A DNA stretch of 12,198 bases, taken from Hyphomicrobiales bacterium. GTDB lineage: Bacteria > Pseudomonadota > Alphaproteobacteria > Rhizobiales > HXMU1428-3. The translations under genes and the position numbers were made by a program. Below the pieces are notes generated by a model. It did not search any database and was not told the DNA's origin. It saw only the letters and a program-made list of their open reading frames with translations. Positions within the stretch are counted from its first letter, which is position 1, and each line of letters starts with the position of its first letter. The DNA is taken from NCBI GenBank assembly GCA_021775385.1, contig JAJFHW010000054.1, forward strand, positions 1 through 12,198. Reading direction: 5' to 3'. Positions 1-7,167 of this stretch are shown piece by piece.

Positions 1-111
1 CGAGAAATAATTAAAGAAGCCCTTCTTTTCCAGACTTATCCCCGCTTTGGCCTCATTCAAAGACTAAATAAAATTTACAAAATAGTTTATGATGGCAATA
101 ATGGCAGCTAA
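1..111 (+). CDS. 3' end of an unidentified gene (partial)
   Basis: Frame 1 is open from the first base of the window to a TAA at 109-111, giving a 36-residue C-terminus containing FQTYPRFGLIQRLNKIYKIV. The mix of basic, aromatic and aliphatic residues looks protein-like, and no other frame is clean here. I do not recognise the family. The 97 bases from its stop to the ftsE start are AT-rich and probably hold the ftsE promoter, but I could not pick convincing -35/-10 boxes. An open frame of this length could also occur by chance in AT-rich DNA, so the call is tentative. Confidence 0.45.
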   Translation, partial: REIIKEALLFQTYPRFGLIQRLNKIYKIVYDGNNGS

Positions 112-208
112 GATGAATAAAATTTTCGGCCATTTCATAAAATACAGCCTAGCCAACTGATATATTCAAAAACAAGCCAAAACACATCAATTAGAGGGTA
201 TTAGGGCA

Positions 209-868
209 TTGATTCGATTAGAAAACGTCGCTCTTCGCTATGGAAGAGGGCCTGAAATCCTACGAGATGTTAATTTTCATCTTCGCCCTGGCTCGCTGCA
301 CTTTTTAACCGGCCCATCTGGCTCCGGTAAAACATCGCTTTTACGGCTTTTATTTATGTCTACTCAACCAACGCGTGGCCTCATTCACCTTTTTGGGCAG
401 AATGTAACCCGAATCACTCCGTCTAGACGAGCTGATTTACGCCGCAGAATTGGCATTGTTTTCCAAGATTTTCGCCTACTAGACCATCTCAGCACATGGG
501 AAAATGTCGCACTACCTCTTCGCGTCACCGGCAAAAAGCCAAATGACTATCAAGAAGACGTCACAGACCTTCTCCAATGGGTAGGCTTAGGCGAACGCAT
601 GTATGCCCTATCTCCAGTTTTATCTGGCGGTGAAAAACAAAGAGCTGCTATTGCTCGCGCTGTAATTGGTAAACCAGAACTTCTATTAGCTGACGAACCA
701 ACTGGTAACGTAGACCCGCAAATGGCACGTAGGCTCCTTCGTTTGTTCATTGAATTAAACCGTTTAGGAACTTCAGTTATCATCGCAACACACGATCATC
801 AGTTAATGCAACAATTTCAAGCGCCGCGTCTTGAGCTCCATGACGGCCGAATTCATCAGGTAGGATAA
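209..868 (+). CDS. ftsE: FtsE, cell-division ABC transporter ATPase
   Basis: FtsE is the cytoplasmic ATPase of the FtsEX complex, which uses ATP hydrolysis to control peptidoglycan hydrolases at the septum. The 219-residue protein is full length for the family. It shows Walker A GPSGSGKT at 35-42, Q-loop Q86 in FQDFRLL, signature LSGGEKQ at 138-144, Walker B LLLADEP at 158-164 and switch His195 in ATHDH. The opening MIRLENVALRYG and the ILRDVNF segment are typical of FtsE rather than of other LolD-like ATPases. The start is a TTG at 209, with AGAGGG (192-197) as the likely ribosome binding site; no ATG fits the known N-terminus. It is followed after 2 bases by ftsX, which settles the identity. 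Confidence 0.97.
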   Translation: MIRLENVALRYGRGPEILRDVNFHLRPGSLHFLTGPSGSGKTSLLRLLFMSTQPTRGLIHLFGQNVTRITPSRRADLRRRIGIVFQDFRLLDHLSTWENVALPLRVTGKKPNDYQEDVTDLLQWVGLGERMYALSPVLSGGEKQRAAIARAVIGKPELLLADEPTGNVDPQMARRLLRLFIELNRLGTSVIIATHDHQLMQQFQAPRLELHDGRIHQVG

Positions 869-870
869 AC

Positions 871-1866
871 ATGACCTTCCAACCCAATAATTCAGCGCCG
901 CCTGTCACACAGGTAAGCAAAGAACTTTATTCTCCAACTCGCCCTAAGGAGCGCGGCTGGGGCAATCAGCACACGCCAATTGTTCAAGCCAAATCCGTAA
1001 CTGGCAGCTCACTTGTTGTCGTGATTTCTATTATGTGTTTTCTAGCGTCACTCACAGCCGGCGGTGTTTATTTAATTAATCAATCCGCTGCTGCATGGAC
1101 AGACAACATCGCCAGTGAAGTCACAGTCCAAATCAGCATAAATCGCACCGAAAACATTGAAGACAAGCTTTCAAAAATTTCATTTTTCCTAACAAATCAA
1201 CCTGGTATAACCGGTGTCCGCCCCCTTCCCTTAGCTGAAAGCGCAGACCTCTTAGAGCCTTGGTTAGGTGACGGTGCCAACTTAAAAGACCTACCAATTC
1301 CTCGCTTAATTGCCGTCGAATTAGATAGAGACAGCAAACCAAACCTTGATAAATTACGCAGTGACATAAAAAAGAATTTCAAAAACGCCACATTAGATGA
1401 TCACCGACGTTGGCAATCACAAATTCAAACTGTAACCCGGTCAATGGCCTTAGCAGGCCTGGCTGTTTTGATACTTGTGGGCTTAGCTACAACAGCTGTC
1501 ATCGTCTCTGCAACTCGCTCAGCCATGTCATCAAACAGAGAAATAGTCGAAGTTCTTCATTTTGTTGGCGCAACTGACCGCTTTATTGCACGCGAGTTTG
1601 AAAGACACTTTCTCTCACTTGGTATCCGATCAGGGTTAGTTGGTGCAACAGGCTCTCTTATCGTCTTTATCTTCATGCCCTTCTTTATGCGTTTTTTAGG
1701 CGGAAGCAACATGACAAGCGCTGAAGTCCGTCGCCTACTCGGCACAGCAGCACTTGATTTACCTGGGTTTATTTTGCTAGGAATAGTCGTTGTAGTGATC
1801 GCAGCTCTTTGTATGCTAACAACACGCTATGGCGTTTACCGCATACTCAACTCACAGCATCACTAA
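871..1866 (+). CDS. ftsX: FtsX, cell-division ABC transporter permease
   Basis: FtsX is the membrane partner of FtsE; it passes the ATPase signal across the inner membrane to murein hydrolase activators. The 331 residues show the FtsX layout: a cytoplasmic, proline-rich N-terminus (1-46), TM1 about 47-69, a periplasmic domain about 70-190, and TM2 (192-213), TM3 (250-275) and TM4 (297-319). The conserved cytoplasmic segment EIVEVLHFVGATDRFIAREF follows TM2. Its ribosome binding site (GGTAGGA, 859-865) lies inside the last codons of ftsE and only 2 bases separate the two genes, so translation is almost certainly coupled. No clear terminator follows; plsC starts 66 bases downstream and may be co-transcribed. 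Confidence 0.95.
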   Translation: MTFQPNNSAPPVTQVSKELYSPTRPKERGWGNQHTPIVQAKSVTGSSLVVVISIMCFLASLTAGGVYLINQSAAAWTDNIASEVTVQISINRTENIEDKLSKISFFLTNQPGITGVRPLPLAESADLLEPWLGDGANLKDLPIPRLIAVELDRDSKPNLDKLRSDIKKNFKNATLDDHRRWQSQIQTVTRSMALAGLAVLILVGLATTAVIVSATRSAMSSNREIVEVLHFVGATDRFIAREFERHFLSLGIRSGLVGATGSLIVFIFMPFFMRFLGGSNMTSAEVRRLLGTAALDLPGFILLGIVVVVIAALCMLTTRYGVYRILNSQHH

Positions 1867-1932
1867 AAAAAGATTACTTTAAAAGTCTAGTTTCGGTTTC
1901 GGTCAGATTGCGATCAGTAGGATAGTCAACCA

Positions 1933-2670
1933 GTGCCTTCGTTAATTTTTAAAATTGGATTTTTCCTTGGCTCGGCACTTATACTAATTATCGGATCCCC
2001 TCTCTTATTTGGCAAAAGGTCATGGGCAATGACAGCGCTCGTCTTTCACGGCCACTTTGTTTTGTGGTGGTTAAGACTAACGGTTGGAACAAAAATAGAA
2101 GTTCGCGGCCTAGAAAATTTACCTGAAAATCCAGTCCTTATTGCTTCAAAACATCAAGCCCCTTGGGAAACATTTGCCTTTCCAACCATTTTAAAAGACC
2201 CAGCTCTCATTATGAAAGAAGAGTTGATGGCCATTCCATTTTACGGTTGGTTTTCCAAAAAGTTTAAAATGATCCCCATTCGCCGAGAACGAGCTGCCAT
2301 CGCCTTAAAAGAAATGCTACGTGAAGCTGAAAGTCGCAAAAAAGATAATAGAGAAATCATCATCTTCCCTGAAGGCACTAGGCAAGTCCCTGGAGCCGAG
2401 CCTAATTACAAACCAGGCATCATAAAACTCTATGAAAGTCTCAATATTCCATGTGTGCCAGTTGCCCTAAATTCGGGCGTATTTTGGCCAAGAAATGAGA
2501 AAAAACTCTACAAAGGCACAATAATAATCGAATTTCTCCCACCAATACCGCCAGGTTTAGAGCGAAAAACATTTAAAGAAACACTCATCAACACCATTGA
2601 AGCAAAATGCAATGAGCTGCAAAAAGAGGGTGCTAAAGAAAAAGAAAGTCATTTAAATTCAAAGATTTAA
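1933..2670 (+). CDS. plsC: 1-acyl-sn-glycerol-3-phosphate acyltransferase (PlsC)
   Basis: PlsC adds the second acyl chain to lysophosphatidic acid, giving phosphatidic acid, at the inner membrane. The 245-residue protein has an N-terminal hydrophobic anchor (about 4-26) and a second hydrophobic stretch (33-50). The acyltransferase motifs follow: HQAPWE at 74-79 (H-X4-E, where most PlsC have H-X4-D), PIRRER at 115-120 and FPEGTR at 145-150, then the proline-rich V-P-V motif at 175-177. The Glu for Asp change is, as I recall, common in alphaproteobacterial PlsC. The chosen start is GTG 1933 with TAGGAT (1918-1923) upstream at somewhat long spacing. The C-terminus is lysine/glutamate rich. The gene lies 66 bases after ftsX on the same strand, suggesting one envelope-biogenesis operon. 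Confidence 0.93.
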   Translation: MPSLIFKIGFFLGSALILIIGSPLLFGKRSWAMTALVFHGHFVLWWLRLTVGTKIEVRGLENLPENPVLIASKHQAPWETFAFPTILKDPALIMKEELMAIPFYGWFSKKFKMIPIRRERAAIALKEMLREAESRKKDNREIIIFPEGTRQVPGAEPNYKPGIIKLYESLNIPCVPVALNSGVFWPRNEKKLYKGTIIIEFLPPIPPGLERKTFKETLINTIEAKCNELQKEGAKEKESHLNSKI

Positions 2671-2857
2671 AAATAAATCGACATTTTTCGCCTAAAAGCT
2701 CGTTCCGCTTACTTCCTCTTAACTCTTAAGTCTTAACAATAATGTTATCAATGCGCCCCAAGAAGGCCATAAGTCAGCCCTTTTTTCGGCAATTCTTGCC
2801 TCTATAGTCATTAAATAGAGAGCTTAGATTAGCTAAAGAAATTTGGGAGGCAGAATT

Positions 2858-3298
2858 ATGTTAGTAAATGTACAGTGTAAGTCGGGTAACATGCGTAAAT
2901 CTTCTTCTCAACAAATCGTTGAGCAAATTAATTTAAACGAACCACTCCATATTTCAAACGATGCAGATCTGGAAAATGCCTTCCACTTTTGGCAAGGCGC
3001 CTCAGGTAAGAGATACATCCACAGTGTTTATTCTCTTTTTACCTGTCCAGAATTACCAAAAGCAAATTATGTTTTGGTGAAACGTGATGAAAATGATGAA
3101 TGCTCAGCGCTTTCAATTGGTCAAACAACAGCAGATGCAAATTCGTTAAATTTAGCGTTCCTTCGTCAAAGCGCCGCCAAATTTGGTGCGAATGAAATCC
3201 ACGTAAATGTGATGACGAAAAATGATCACGAACGCAATATGGTTCGCTTGGATTTATTAGGCTGTCAATCAATCAACGGCCAAACTCCAAAACACTAG
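2858..3298 (+). CDS. Small conserved-looking protein of unknown function
   Basis: The product is a 146-residue soluble protein with no signal peptide or membrane segment. I recall similar proteins in Rhizobiales genomes, with the core FWQGASGKRYIHSVYSL (about residues 44-60) followed by L-x-x-ANYVLVKRDE, but know no function. The middle reads as alternating beta strands and the end as a helix plus strand (NLAFLRQSAAKFGANEIHVNV). The start is ATG 2858, preceded at 7 bases by a strong GGGAGG (2845-2850); a TTG at 2843 in the same frame would place this ribosome binding site inside the gene, so it is rejected. The 187 bases after plsC suggest a separate promoter, though I could not define one; a small ctctat/atagag dyad lies at about 2801-2820. 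Transcription ends at the hairpin that contains the stop codon. Confidence 0.8.
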   Translation: MLVNVQCKSGNMRKSSSQQIVEQINLNEPLHISNDADLENAFHFWQGASGKRYIHSVYSLFTCPELPKANYVLVKRDENDECSALSIGQTTADANSLNLAFLRQSAAKFGANEIHVNVMTKNDHERNMVRLDLLGCQSINGQTPKH

Positions 3299-3316
3299 CA
3301 GTGCTTTGGAGTTTTC
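3283..3316 (+). terminator. Rho-independent terminator containing the stop codon of the upstream gene
   Basis: The arms aactccaaaacact (3283-3296) and agtgctttggagtt (3300-3313) pair over 14 positions with a single A.C mismatch and a 3-base loop, followed by a short T run (3312-3315). The TAG of the upstream gene (3296-3298) sits at the loop, so the last codons and the terminator are the same DNA. Confidence 0.8.
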
Positions 3317-3611
3317 TCTCTCATGGGCCTCCGAGATGCGGCGCTCACACCGAACGCTTCTGGCGTCATTTCCGTGCTCTAAAGTAGAGCATTCCCTTCT
3401 TCGTAAATGAGGTTTGAGAAGCAGTTTTTATGAATTTATAAAAACCCAACACGCGCTAGCACGGTTGCTTTTGACACTTACCGGTTAAGCTACAAAATTT
3501 AAAACCACCCTTACGAAGAAGGAGTGAGGCCTTTTCGGCATCAGGACATGGCAGCAAGCGCCGCACCTCGTAGGCTCTAGCGCCATAAGCGCTAGAAATA
3601 GCCGTGAGAGA
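3317..3611. repeat. 295-base imperfect inverted repeat with nested hairpins (structured RNA or MITE-like element)
   Basis: This stretch has no credible ORF. Its ends are complementary: 3317-3326 pairs with 3602-3611 (10 positions, one G-U), and 3327-3345 pairs with 3557-3575 (17 of 19 positions). Further in, 3395-3406 pairs perfectly with 3511-3522 (ccttcttcgtaa / ttacgaagaagg). Local hairpins branch off both sides: 3375-3391 (tgctcta-aag-tagagca), 3577-3595 (ctagcgc-cataa-gcgctag) and 3424-3445 (8-bp stem, loop gaattt). The whole folds on paper as a long branched rod. It lies exactly between convergent genes. It could be a structured non-coding RNA, a bidirectional termination region, or a non-autonomous mobile element with terminal inverted repeats; I saw no target-site duplication. 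It does not contain the signature motifs of tmRNA, SRP RNA or RNase P RNA. Confidence 0.7.
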
Positions 3612-3641
3612 AAAAAGAGCAACTGAAGCACAATAATCTCA

Positions 3642-4274
3642 CTACAACTTATAAGCACAGCCCGTCAGCGCCAAGATCCGTGTGAGCTCTGCATCATAAA
3701 ATCCAAGCTCATCCATATGACGCAATGTGGAGAGAAAATAATCAATATTTTTACCTGAGTGACCAACACATCTTTTAATAATATCCGCCTTTCGCTGAAC
3801 TGAAAAAGAGCCGATATATTGTTTATGGCCTCGATCAGCAACATAACATAAAGCCCTGCAAACCCGCCCACTGCCATCAAGGAACTCAACAGGCATATAT
3901 ACCTCACGGTAAACTCTGGTCACTTGCTCTCGCTTGCGCAAATAATTCAGCGTTTGCACTGCTTCCTTAGGTGGCACATAAAACAAAACCCCATCACAAG
4001 CTCCACCACGATCAAGCCCAAGAACCAATCCCGGTTGACGATACGAACCTCGGTGATAAACAGAGCGCACACAAAAAGAACGGCGCAACCCAGCACACCG
4101 ACCATTCACCCGATACTCATATGAAAAATCAGGCCGCCACATAAGAGAGCCATATCCAAAAACCCACAAGCCTCGAGTAGCAACAAGTCCCCGAGTAGCG
4201 GCAAGTTCCTCGCCAGAAGGAGACAGTGCCTCAGTCTCCACTCCCTCGCAATCAACATCAATGCTAGTCATCAT
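3642..4274 (-). CDS. chaC: ChaC-like gamma-glutamylcyclotransferase
   Basis: The protein belongs to the ChaC family of glutathione-specific gamma-glutamylcyclotransferases, which cleave cytosolic glutathione to 5-oxoproline and Cys-Gly. In the 210 residues, the nucleotide-free binding motif GYGSLMW is at 40-46. The conserved arginine-rich strand GRCAGLRRSFCV follows, then GVLFYVPP, and the YLRKRE segment with the expected catalytic glutamate E116. The first 35 residues precede the domain and contain a tandem duplication, ATRGLV-ATRGLW (26-37). The start is ATG 4274 or the adjacent ATG 4271; the nearest AGGA lies about 13 bases upstream, so initiation looks weak. The gene lies 67 bases downstream of the methyltransferase-like gene on the same strand and is likely co-transcribed with it. 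Its 3' side faces the large inverted repeat. Confidence 0.9.
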   Translation of the reverse strand: MMTSIDVDCEGVETEALSPSGEELAATRGLVATRGLWVFGYGSLMWRPDFSYEYRVNGRCAGLRRSFCVRSVYHRGSYRQPGLVLGLDRGGACDGVLFYVPPKEAVQTLNYLRKREQVTRVYREVYMPVEFLDGSGRVCRALCYVADRGHKQYIGSFSVQRKADIIKRCVGHSGKNIDYFLSTLRHMDELGFYDAELTRILALTGCAYKL

Positions 4275-4341
4275 GATGACATTTCATTCCTAATCTAATC
4301 CTTTAGTAACAACCTCAAAAAATAAAGCGTTACTTATTTGT

Positions 4342-5070
4342 TTAAGCAGGTAGTGGCCGAACTTGCATAGGTGCCGTTTTCATGCGGCTGACCTTAATAC
4401 CCTTAGGGCGTAATGGTTGAGCAACTTCCTTAATCGCATCAACCATAAACATCCCAGAAAATCTCGGCCAAACTTTAGCACCTATCCGCTCAATTGCAGG
4501 GCTTGTTGCTAATTTCAGTTTAGTATCAAAGGGGGAAAAATGAACAAGGGGGTCAATGGAAAGCGGACGAAACCATGAACGAATAAGAAGGTCCCGCAAT
4601 TGCCCCCGACTAAAGGGCTGTCCATTGCCAAATGGCGTCGTATCAACCCGCGCCCATAATCCAGAGCGATTAGGCACAATCAATAACAACCGCCCTTCCG
4701 GTTTCATAATGCGCCACACTTCTTTTAAATGCATTTCAACATCAGAAAAAAACTCAAGCCCGTGAACTTCAATCACCCTATCAAAACTATCATCCCCCAC
4801 AGGAAACATATCTTCATCAATCATCACTGAACGCAATGGCCCCTCAGCAGGCCAAATAAGTCCACCTTGTCCAGCAGGACTAAACGCTGCAACTTGATGA
4901 GAATCTTTAAGAAATGGCCTCAAATAAGGAGATGGGTAACCAATACCGGCTAAATTAAGTTGAGAACCATGAGGCCAGTGTTCAATTATTTTTTGTGTTA
5001 TTTGCTGACGAACCCGCAAACCAAGTGCACTGGCATAAAAATCACGAATTTCAACAACATCTAAATGCAT
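4342..5070 (-). CDS. Class I SAM-dependent methyltransferase-like protein
   Basis: The 242-residue soluble protein resembles the Methyltransf_11 group. The order is an N-terminal helix, a glycine-containing strand-loop LNLAGIGYPSPYL (38-50) at the motif I position, an acidic D85-E-D87 segment with MFPVGDDSFDRVIEVHGLEF (88-107) at motifs II-IV, and MKPEGRLLLIVPNR (122-135), the usual strand before the fifth motif. Motif I is degenerate: the common E/DxGxGxG is replaced by NLAGIGYP, so cofactor binding may be altered. Substrate unknown. I recall this gene adjacent to gloB in other Rhizobiales, which supports a conserved pair rather than chance. It is transcribed away from gloB, from a shared 231-base region. 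The start ATG at 5070 has no strong Shine-Dalgarno sequence. Confidence 0.85.
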   Translation of the reverse strand: MHLDVVEIRDFYASALGLRVRQQITQKIIEHWPHGSQLNLAGIGYPSPYLRPFLKDSHQVAAFSPAGQGGLIWPAEGPLRSVMIDEDMFPVGDDSFDRVIEVHGLEFFSDVEMHLKEVWRIMKPEGRLLLIVPNRSGLWARVDTTPFGNGQPFSRGQLRDLLIRSWFRPLSIDPLVHFSPFDTKLKLATSPAIERIGAKVWPRFSGMFMVDAIKEVAQPLRPKGIKVSRMKTAPMQVRPLPA

Positions 5071-5229
5071 AGGGCCATAACCATATAAAATTGTAAGTTT
5101 AAGAGCGCTTTATAAATACTTGAAAAACAATAACACTTAGCGCATCACCCCACACAATATATTTTGTGGATAGTAAATGAACATTACCCCCTCAAATATT
5201 AAATGAGCCTTATTGTAATAACACCAAAC

Positions 5230-5258
5230 ATGACAATTATAACTATAAGATCTACACT
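5230..5258 (+). promoter_or_regulatory. Possible sigma70-type promoter for gloB-bluB
   Basis: ATGACA (5230-5235), 17 bases, then TACACT (5253-5258) match TTGACA/TATAAT at 5 and 4 of 6 positions. The position would give an untranslated leader of about 35 bases before gloB. The rest of the divergent gap 5071-5301 is AT-rich and must also hold the promoter of the minus-strand methyltransferase gene; it contains a small dyad cacaa-tatatt-ttgtg near 5154-5169. I saw no B12-box or other riboswitch motif here. Confidence 0.3.
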
Positions 5259-5301
5259 AACCAAAAAAATAAAGTGACTAAAAAAAGAGAAAGCCCCCGC
5301 T

Positions 5302-6069
5302 ATGAGCTTAGAGACCATCCTAGTCCCCTGCTATACAGATAATTACGCTGTTCTTCTCCATGATGACAAAACCAATAAAACCATCTGTATAGACGCCCCC
5401 GAAGCCAGACCAATACTCTCTGCCCTCTCAGAGCGCAACTGGTCTCTAGACACACTCTTAATCACTCACCACCACCAAGACCACATAGCTGGAATTGATC
5501 AAATTAAAGAAATAACAGGTGCTAAAACCTACGGCCCAGAAGCTGAAAAACTGCAAATTCCTAATCTCGATGAGCTTGTTAAAGAAGGCACACCTCTCAC
5601 TTGGTCAGACAGAAAAATCGATGTTTTAGAAACTCCAGGCCACACACTTGGCCACGTTTGTTATCATTTTAAAGAAGATAACATCATATTCACTGGTGAC
5701 ACTTTATTCGCTCTTGGTTGCGGACGCCTATTTGAAGGCACACCCGCCCAAATGTGGCATTCTCTTTCCAAACTCATAGCCTTACCCAAAACAACCAAAG
5801 TCTATTGCGGCCATGAATACACGCTTTCAAATGCTGAATTTGCATGCAAGTATGAGCCCAATAACATTGACCTAAAAACCAGAATACTAGAAATCAGAGC
5901 AGCAAGATCAAAAAACCAACCAACAATACCAACTACCATTGAGAAAGAACTTCTCACAAATCCATTTTTAAGAGCCTCAAGTCCAGAACTACGAGAAAAA
6001 CTAAACCTCAAAAATGCCACCGATGAAGAAGTCTTCACAGAAATACGCAACAGAAAAAACAACGATTAA
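5302..6069 (+). CDS. gloB: Hydroxyacylglutathione hydrolase (glyoxalase II)
   Basis: Glyoxalase II hydrolyses S-D-lactoylglutathione to D-lactate and glutathione, completing methylglyoxal detoxification in the cytoplasm. The 255 residues match the family length. The metallo-beta-lactamase metal ligands are all present: THHHQDH at 55-61 (H56, H58, D60, H61), H114 in TPGHT, bridging D133 in TGDT and H171 in CGHEYT. The C-terminal helical domain with NPFLRASSPELRE carries the residues that bind the glutathione moiety. The N-terminus (VPCYTDNYAVLLHD) is typical and fixes ATG 5302, although the upstream AGAGAAAG is only a weak ribosome binding site. It is 20 bases upstream of bluB and probably co-transcribed with it. 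Confidence 0.95.
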   Translation: MSLETILVPCYTDNYAVLLHDDKTNKTICIDAPEARPILSALSERNWSLDTLLITHHHQDHIAGIDQIKEITGAKTYGPEAEKLQIPNLDELVKEGTPLTWSDRKIDVLETPGHTLGHVCYHFKEDNIIFTGDTLFALGCGRLFEGTPAQMWHSLSKLIALPKTTKVYCGHEYTLSNAEFACKYEPNNIDLKTRILEIRAARSKNQPTIPTTIEKELLTNPFLRASSPELREKLNLKNATDEEVFTEIRNRKNND

Positions 6070-6089
6070 TAATTATAAAAAAAAACAAC

Positions 6090-6893
6090 ATGAGCCAAGA
6101 AAACAAACTTTTCACCCAAACCGCAAGAGAAACACTCTATGATATAATCTTCAATCGAAGAGATGTAAGAGGTGAATTTAAAAGCGATCCTATTGATGAT
6201 GCCATTCTGGCAAGGATACTTATCGCAGCTCACCACGCACCTTCTGTTGGGTTTATGCAACCCTGGAACTTCCTTCTTATTGATGATGAAAAAGTCCAAG
6301 AAAACATTCATGCGCTCTTTGTTAAAGCCAATGATGAAGCTGCCTCCATGTTTGAAGAGGAAAAACAAAGCCTCTATCAATCTTTAAAATTAGAAGGACT
6401 GTTAACCTCGCCTCTTCACGTTTGCATCACCTGTGATCGAGACAGAGCAGGCCCGGTTGTCCTAGGGCGAACACACATGAGCGACATGGATTTATATTCA
6501 ACCGTCTGTGCCGTACAAAATTTTTGGCTCGCAGCTAGAGCCGAGAACATCGGTGTTGGATGGGTCAGTATTTTTCATGAAAAAGAAGTAAAAGCACTCT
6601 TAGGGATACCAGATGACATACACCTCATTGCTTATTTAACGGTAGGCCATGTCAGCACATTTCATCAAGAACCAGACCTTTCAAGAAAAGGTTGGCGCAA
6701 ACGACTAAACTTAAATGAGTTAATTATGAAAAATCATTGGAACATCAATGAAGTAAACTCAGAAGATGATCCAGAAAGTGATACAGAATGCGATAAAGAA
6801 GGTTTAAACAATAAAAGCAAACTAGCTGAACATATCACAAATGAACTAAACCGATTAGCGCCGCAAAATCCAAACAAAAACGAATCGGAATAA
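6090..6893 (+). CDS. bluB: 5,6-dimethylbenzimidazole synthase (BluB)
   Basis: BluB is a flavin-destroying nitroreductase-fold enzyme that turns FMNH2 and O2 into 5,6-dimethylbenzimidazole, the lower ligand of vitamin B12. Family signatures are clear: FNRRDVRGEF (21-30), AAHHAPSVGFMQPWNF (46-61), GPVVLGRTHM-DLYSTVCAVQN (121-144) and IGVGWVSIF (154-162). D25 and S160 are 135 residues apart, the same spacing as the key D32 and S167 of the Sinorhizobium meliloti enzyme. The 267 residues exceed that enzyme by about 40; the excess is a hydrophilic tail from about 213 to 267 with an acidic run (NSEDDPESDTECDKEG). Immediately before ATG 6090 lies an A-rich stretch with no Shine-Dalgarno sequence, so it may rely on coupling to gloB. 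Confidence 0.95.
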   Translation: MSQENKLFTQTARETLYDIIFNRRDVRGEFKSDPIDDAILARILIAAHHAPSVGFMQPWNFLLIDDEKVQENIHALFVKANDEAASMFEEEKQSLYQSLKLEGLLTSPLHVCITCDRDRAGPVVLGRTHMSDMDLYSTVCAVQNFWLAARAENIGVGWVSIFHEKEVKALLGIPDDIHLIAYLTVGHVSTFHQEPDLSRKGWRKRLNLNELIMKNHWNINEVNSEDDPESDTECDKEGLNNKSKLAEHITNELNRLAPQNPNKNESE

Positions 6894-6910
6894 CCCTTCA
6901 AAACCGACTA

Positions 6911-6962
6911 TTTGTCAACCAAGATTCTCATGAGATTCAAGAGACAAAGTGATTCGTTTTTT
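6911..6962 (+). terminator. Possible terminator after bluB
   Basis: tttgtc (6911-6916) pairs with gacaaa (6943-6948), enclosing a perfect palindrome tctcatgaga (6926-6935). A run of six T follows at 6957-6962, about 8 bases after the stem. The stem is short and the T run is not adjacent, so termination strength is doubtful. Confidence 0.35.
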
Positions 6963-6977
6963 AAGCGTAAATCACGA

Positions 6978-6996
6978 ATTTTATTGATAAAATCAA
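6978..6996. promoter_or_regulatory. Overlapping AT-rich palindromes upstream of the NYN gene
   Basis: attttat-tg-ataaaat (6978-6993) is a perfect dyad and overlaps a second perfect dyad ttgat-aaa-atcaa (6984-6996). Such sites can be operators for a dimeric repressor, but AT-rich palindromes also occur by chance and I cannot name a regulator. The 298 bases between bluB and the NYN gene otherwise hold the possible terminator above and the three-armed leader below; no clear -35/-10 pair was found. Confidence 0.3.
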
Positions 6997-7119
6997 AGAA
7001 GCACTCACCAATTTTGTAACATATCTGTCGCAAAGTTGAGAAAGAACATACGAATTAGTCCGAAAACTGTGTATCTCCCCTGCCAATACACCAACTCCTA
7101 TTGAGTTCGCAATGGCGCT

Positions 7120-7167
7120 CCTCTTAATATGGCGAAGACATGTTAAGAGGAAGGCCTTTTAACATGT
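7120..7167 (+). promoter_or_regulatory. Three-armed leader with two mutually exclusive hairpins
   Basis: Arm A cctcttaatatg (7120-7131) pairs over 12 positions with arm B catgttaagagg (7139-7150), one T-G wobble, loop of 7. Arm B also pairs over 12 positions with arm C ccttttaacatg (7155-7166), one G-T wobble, loop aagg; an outer a7138-t7167 pair makes this stem 13 bp. B cannot be in both stems, so the RNA has two alternative folds. Neither stem is followed by a T run, so control of translation or RNA stability is more likely than attenuation. The fold ends 11 bases before the ribosome binding site GGGGGA (7179-7184) of the NYN gene. A tcccc at 7076-7080 could pair with gggga at 7080-7084 of the next hundred, that is 7180-7184. 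Confidence 0.55.

Noticed and set aside
2843..2857. TTG start for the small unknown gene
   Set aside because: It contains the strong GGGAGG site of the ATG at 2858 and has no ribosome binding site of its own.
3317..3611. tmRNA, SRP RNA, 6S RNA or RNase P RNA identity for the large inverted repeat
   Set aside because: None of the signature sequences I know for these RNAs is present and the length or fold does not fit.
5071..5301. Cobalamin riboswitch upstream of gloB-bluB
   Set aside because: bluB made this worth looking for, but no B12-box-like sequence is visible here or between gloB and bluB.
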